The notes under the pieces: generated by a model
Database searches by the model: none
What the model was told of the DNA's origin: nothing
The model's input: the letters and a program-made list of their open reading frames with translations, nothing else
In this document: positions 61,546-64,000 of the stretch, piece after piece
Position numbering within the stretch: position 1 is the first letter of the stretch
Layout: each line of letters begins with the position of its first letter
Origin: Lachnospiraceae bacterium
GTDB taxonomy: Bacteria; Bacillota; Clostridia; Lachnospirales; Lachnospiraceae
Reading direction: 5' to 3'
DNA: 64,000 nucleotides
Assembly (NCBI GenBank): GCA_017427415.1
Contig: JAFRSU010000084.1
Span: 49,021-113,020 of the forward strand
Program-made: the position numbers and the translations under genes

Positions 61546-64000
61546 AGAAATCAAAAAGGAAGATGTTTTAACTGCAGGAGGCAAGGGAGCAAACCTCGGA
61601 GAGATGACGGCAGCCGGTATTCCGGTACCAAGGGGAGCGGTTGTATCGGCCAAAGGGTATGATCTGTTTATGACAGAAAACAATATAGATCCGGCAGTAT
61701 TTGAAAACCCATCCGAGTTGCGCAATACAATAAAGAAAGGGAAACTTCCTGTAGAACTGGAAGGCGAGGTAAGAAACTATTATGCTCTTCTGGGGGCGGG
61801 GACCAGAGTGGCGGTAAGGTCATCAGCTACAGCGGAAGATCTGGAGGATGCAAGCTTTGCAGGACAGCAGGAAACATATCTTAATGTTATAGGTATAGAT
61901 GTATTACTCCAAAAGATTATAGAATGCTATGCATCACTTTGGGGAGACAGGGCTGTAAGTTATCGAAAAACAGCCGGTTATGATAAACAGAAGGTTTCTC
62001 TGGCAGTAGTGATCCAGGAAATGGTGGAAAGTGAAAGCTCAGGAGTTATGTTTACAAGCGATCCTGCCGGAGATCCTGACAATTTACATATAAATGCTTC
62101 ATACGGATTGGGAGAAGCTGTCGTTTCCGGAATTGTAAGTCCGGATGAATATATATGTGACAGAAACGGAAATATTAAAAATATAATAATAGGCAGTAAA
62201 GAGTGTCAGATTATTTATGACATTAACAAAACTGCAGAAAATGGTCAGAATAATGATATATCCGGACAGGGTGGAACAATAAAAGTCGATGTTGAGGAAA
62301 AATTGCGTTCTGCACAGGTACTTAAAAATAGCGTAATTAAAGAACTTATCCGTGAAGGTATAAGGATAGAAGAGCATTACGGACACCCCATGGATATTGA
62401 ATGGGCTGTAAAGGACGGAAAGATTTATATCCTTCAGGCAAGAGCTATTACTACTCTCGGAGAAAAAAAGGAGAAAGGGTATTCAGAAGCAGAAATGGCT
62501 GCATTACCAAAAGTTAAGCCGGCTACCGGAAGGATGCGTGAGAGTGTTCTTTTTAACATGGAAAAGACACCTACTCCGTACTATCCTTTAGATCATGATT
62601 TTGGCGGTATTGTAGGTGAACAGAAAGGAGTACTTTTTGAAGAAATCGGTTTGAAATTCGGAGAAAGCATGTATCCGATTGATAACGACGGAATTAATTA
62701 TCTGAGTGCTTCCAAACCTAAGATTACGCGTAGGATTTTTAAACTTCCGCATTATCTTAAATTGGTAAAAGACATAGACGGGAATGTTGAGAATTCAGAG
62801 AAAACATATAAAAAATGGCAGTCGAAATTTGAAGAGCTCCAAAAGAAAAATCTTCGTACTTTAAAGGATTACAGTAATGCATTTCAATATATGAGAAAGC
62901 TGATAGCTAAAACGGCATATGACAGATTTCTTTATGCGTTATTCCCGAATGCAGTAGAGAGCATGAAAGTGAATAAGGTGCTGAAGAAACTCCCGGGTGA
63001 TCTGAATTGTTATGATCTGCTTGATGGTCTTAGTTATGTAACGGCTGATATCAACCGTGAAATGGCGGAATTAGCTGAATGGATAAAAAAGAATGAACAA
63101 ATAAGAAAAAGTATTGAAAATGATGATTACAATACACTTACAGATAAGTACCCTGAATTAAAATCAAGGCTTGAAGCTTTTCTTGCTAAATACGGGAGTA
63201 AATCCGATTTTAACTGTTACTGCTTTATTTCCAGGTCATGGCGCGAGGAACCGGACAGGTTCCTAAATGTGCTAAAACCCATGATAAAGGCGGAAGAAAA
63301 CAAGACTCCTTCAAAAGAGGAGGGGCTGCAGAGATATAACAATATCTTAAAACAGGTTGAAGGTATATTGTCACCTAAAAAGTACGCTGATTTTAAGAGG
63401 AGAGCTGAAGCATTACGTCACTATCATTATATCAGAGAAGCTACGCAGTATTTGTGGGAGTCTGAATTCGAATACTGTCGTAAACTGCTCAGAGAAACAG
63501 CAAAAATATCCGGGAAAAGCTATAATGATTATCTTTATCTGTTTGCTGACGAATTCATTGATGTTCTGGAAAACGGATGGGATTCAAAGATTTCGAAAAT
63601 AGTTGATCATAGAAAAGCCAAAAGAGCCTTAGCAGAAGGCTATTGGATAAAAGCAAATGAAGATGCGCTTGTAAACGAATCCGGAGAAGTAACCGGTATA
63701 TGCGGATCATCAGGAAAAGCAAGAGGAGAGGTATGTGTTGTTAAGTCACCTAAAGAGTTCGATAAACTTAAAAAAGGCGATATACTGGTATGCACTTATA
63801 CAGATCCGGAGTGGACTCCGTTGTTCTGTCTTGCAGCAGGCGTACTGGTAGATACGGGCGGTACATTGTCACATGCGGCTATAGTGGCCCGCGAATATAA
63901 TATTCCGGCGATACTTGCCTGTGGTGATGCGACGAAAAAACTGAAGGATGGAGATGCCGTATTGGTAGATGCCGATCAGGGAAAAGTAATAAAAATCTGA
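61523..64000 (+). CDS. PEP-synthase-like / rifampicin phosphotransferase-like enzyme
   Basis: 825 aa, complete, stop at the last base of the window; RBS GGAGGCGAG. N-terminal ATP-grasp domain (about 1-315): GGKGANLGEM, RSSATAEDLEDASFAGQQ, SSGVMFTSDP, MDIEWAV, ILQARAIT. Middle helical domain (about 330-720). C-terminal swivelling His domain with GGTLSHAAIVAREY (phospho-His about 784). It lacks the PEP-binding TIM barrel of PEP synthase, and the order ATP domain, helical substrate domain, His domain is that of rifamycin phosphotransferase Rph (ATP to AMP, Pi and phosphorylated drug). The substrate need not be rifampicin. In one operon with TetR and MATE, it suggests antibiotic defence under metal control. 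Confidence 0.83.
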   Translation: MQYVIPFEEIKKEDVLTAGGKGANLGEMTAAGIPVPRGAVVSAKGYDLFMTENNIDPAVFENPSELRNTIKKGKLPVELEGEVRNYYALLGAGTRVAVRSSATAEDLEDASFAGQQETYLNVIGIDVLLQKIIECYASLWGDRAVSYRKTAGYDKQKVSLAVVIQEMVESESSGVMFTSDPAGDPDNLHINASYGLGEAVVSGIVSPDEYICDRNGNIKNIIIGSKECQIIYDINKTAENGQNNDISGQGGTIKVDVEEKLRSAQVLKNSVIKELIREGIRIEEHYGHPMDIEWAVKDGKIYILQARAITTLGEKKEKGYSEAEMAALPKVKPATGRMRESVLFNMEKTPTPYYPLDHDFGGIVGEQKGVLFEEIGLKFGESMYPIDNDGINYLSASKPKITRRIFKLPHYLKLVKDIDGNVENSEKTYKKWQSKFEELQKKNLRTLKDYSNAFQYMRKLIAKTAYDRFLYALFPNAVESMKVNKVLKKLPGDLNCYDLLDGLSYVTADINREMAELAEWIKKNEQIRKSIENDDYNTLTDKYPELKSRLEAFLAKYGSKSDFNCYCFISRSWREEPDRFLNVLKPMIKAEENKTPSKEEGLQRYNNILKQVEGILSPKKYADFKRRAEALRHYHYIREATQYLWESEFEYCRKLLRETAKISGKSYNDYLYLFADEFIDVLENGWDSKISKIVDHRKAKRALAEGYWIKANEDALVNESGEVTGICGSSGKARGEVCVVKSPKEFDKLKKGDILVCTYTDPEWTPLFCLAAGVLVDTGGTLSHAAIVAREYNIPAILACGDATKKLKDGDAVLVDADQGKVIKI

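Noticed and set aside
61523..64000. Classical PEP synthase (PpsA) or pyruvate phosphate dikinase
   Set aside because: The C-terminal PEP/pyruvate TIM barrel is absent and the His domain is at the very end, as in rifamycin phosphotransferases.

Overview
This 64 kb window comes from a low-GC Gram-positive anaerobe, most likely a Lachnospiraceae-type Clostridia. The evidence is AT-rich sequence, strong AGGAGG ribosome binding sites, TTGACA-17-TATAAT promoters, an SPP/lipoprotein signal style typical of Firmicutes, Feo-associated Cys-rich peptides, DUF3793 next to a short flavodoxin, a GPH symporter beside an alpha-galactosidase, and interspersed palindromes of a kind I recall from this group. 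The genus cannot be fixed from the sequence. No tRNA, rRNA, CRISPR array, transposase or phage gene was seen.

The dominant theme is metal homeostasis. About 25 copies of a 16-bp palindrome, consensus GTTAGCnnnnGCTAAC, sit on promoters between 0.97 and 59.3 kb. They precede two adjacent genes or operons on either strand and mark some 19 transcription units. One DtxR-family repressor gene (8788-9192) lies in the window, has two boxes on its own promoter, and carries a Cys102/Glu105/His106 metal-ligand set like iron-sensing DtxR/IdeR. I infer it is the regulator and that the window is an iron-starvation island.

Layout. 0-1.3 kb: 3' end of a first feoB, a Cys-rich/HMA membrane protein, and a boxed promoter that reads into a gene-poor stretch (candidate small RNA). 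1.3-4.6 kb: znuB-znuC-zur and divergent znuA with their own Fur-type (Zur) boxes. 4.6-8.6 kb: TetR plus MacB/FtsX-type ABC exporter. 8.7-14.2 kb: dtxR, DUF6110, an atypical P-type ATPase, a secreted ZinT-like protein and a ZIP transporter, all boxed. 14.3-21.4 kb: two more ABC/FtsX exporters, the first under a TetR, the second boxed. 21.4-22.5 kb: scar of a second feo locus and a boxed DUF6796-like membrane protein. 22.6-27.2 kb: unboxed GH36-GT fusion and GPH symporter. 27.5-31 kb: AraC-feoA-feoB-Cys-rich peptide. 31.1-36.4 kb: accessory block of small 4-TM proteins, thiazoline-hydrolase (ATC hydrolase)-like proteins, an esterase, DUF3793 and flavodoxin. 36.5-39.1 kb: CPC-type metal ATPase with divergent TetR (unboxed). 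39.1-40.6 kb: boxed enolase, then a MarR relic. 41-46.8 kb: AraC, a heterodimeric ABC transporter pair and a GLUG-repeat lipoprotein. 47-54.7 kb: methyltransferases, a third ATC-hydrolase homologue, TetR/ABC/FtsX and a fourth 4-TM protein. 54.8-64 kb: TetR with a second heterodimeric ABC pair, then TetR, MATE exporter and a PEP-dependent rifampicin-phosphotransferase-like enzyme.

Read together, the boxed genes bring in ferrous iron (Feo), replace iron proteins (flavodoxin), move other divalent metals (ZIP, P-type ATPase), and add a recurring set (4-TM protein, ATC-hydrolase homologue, SAM methyltransferase, esterase, YbtPQ-like ABC pair with AraC) that has no standard description. My best guess, an inference only, is that this set imports and breaks down, or modifies and detoxifies, a small metal-binding or thiazoline-containing molecule made by other organisms. 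There are no NRPS or PKS genes in the window, so synthesis of such a molecule is not encoded here.
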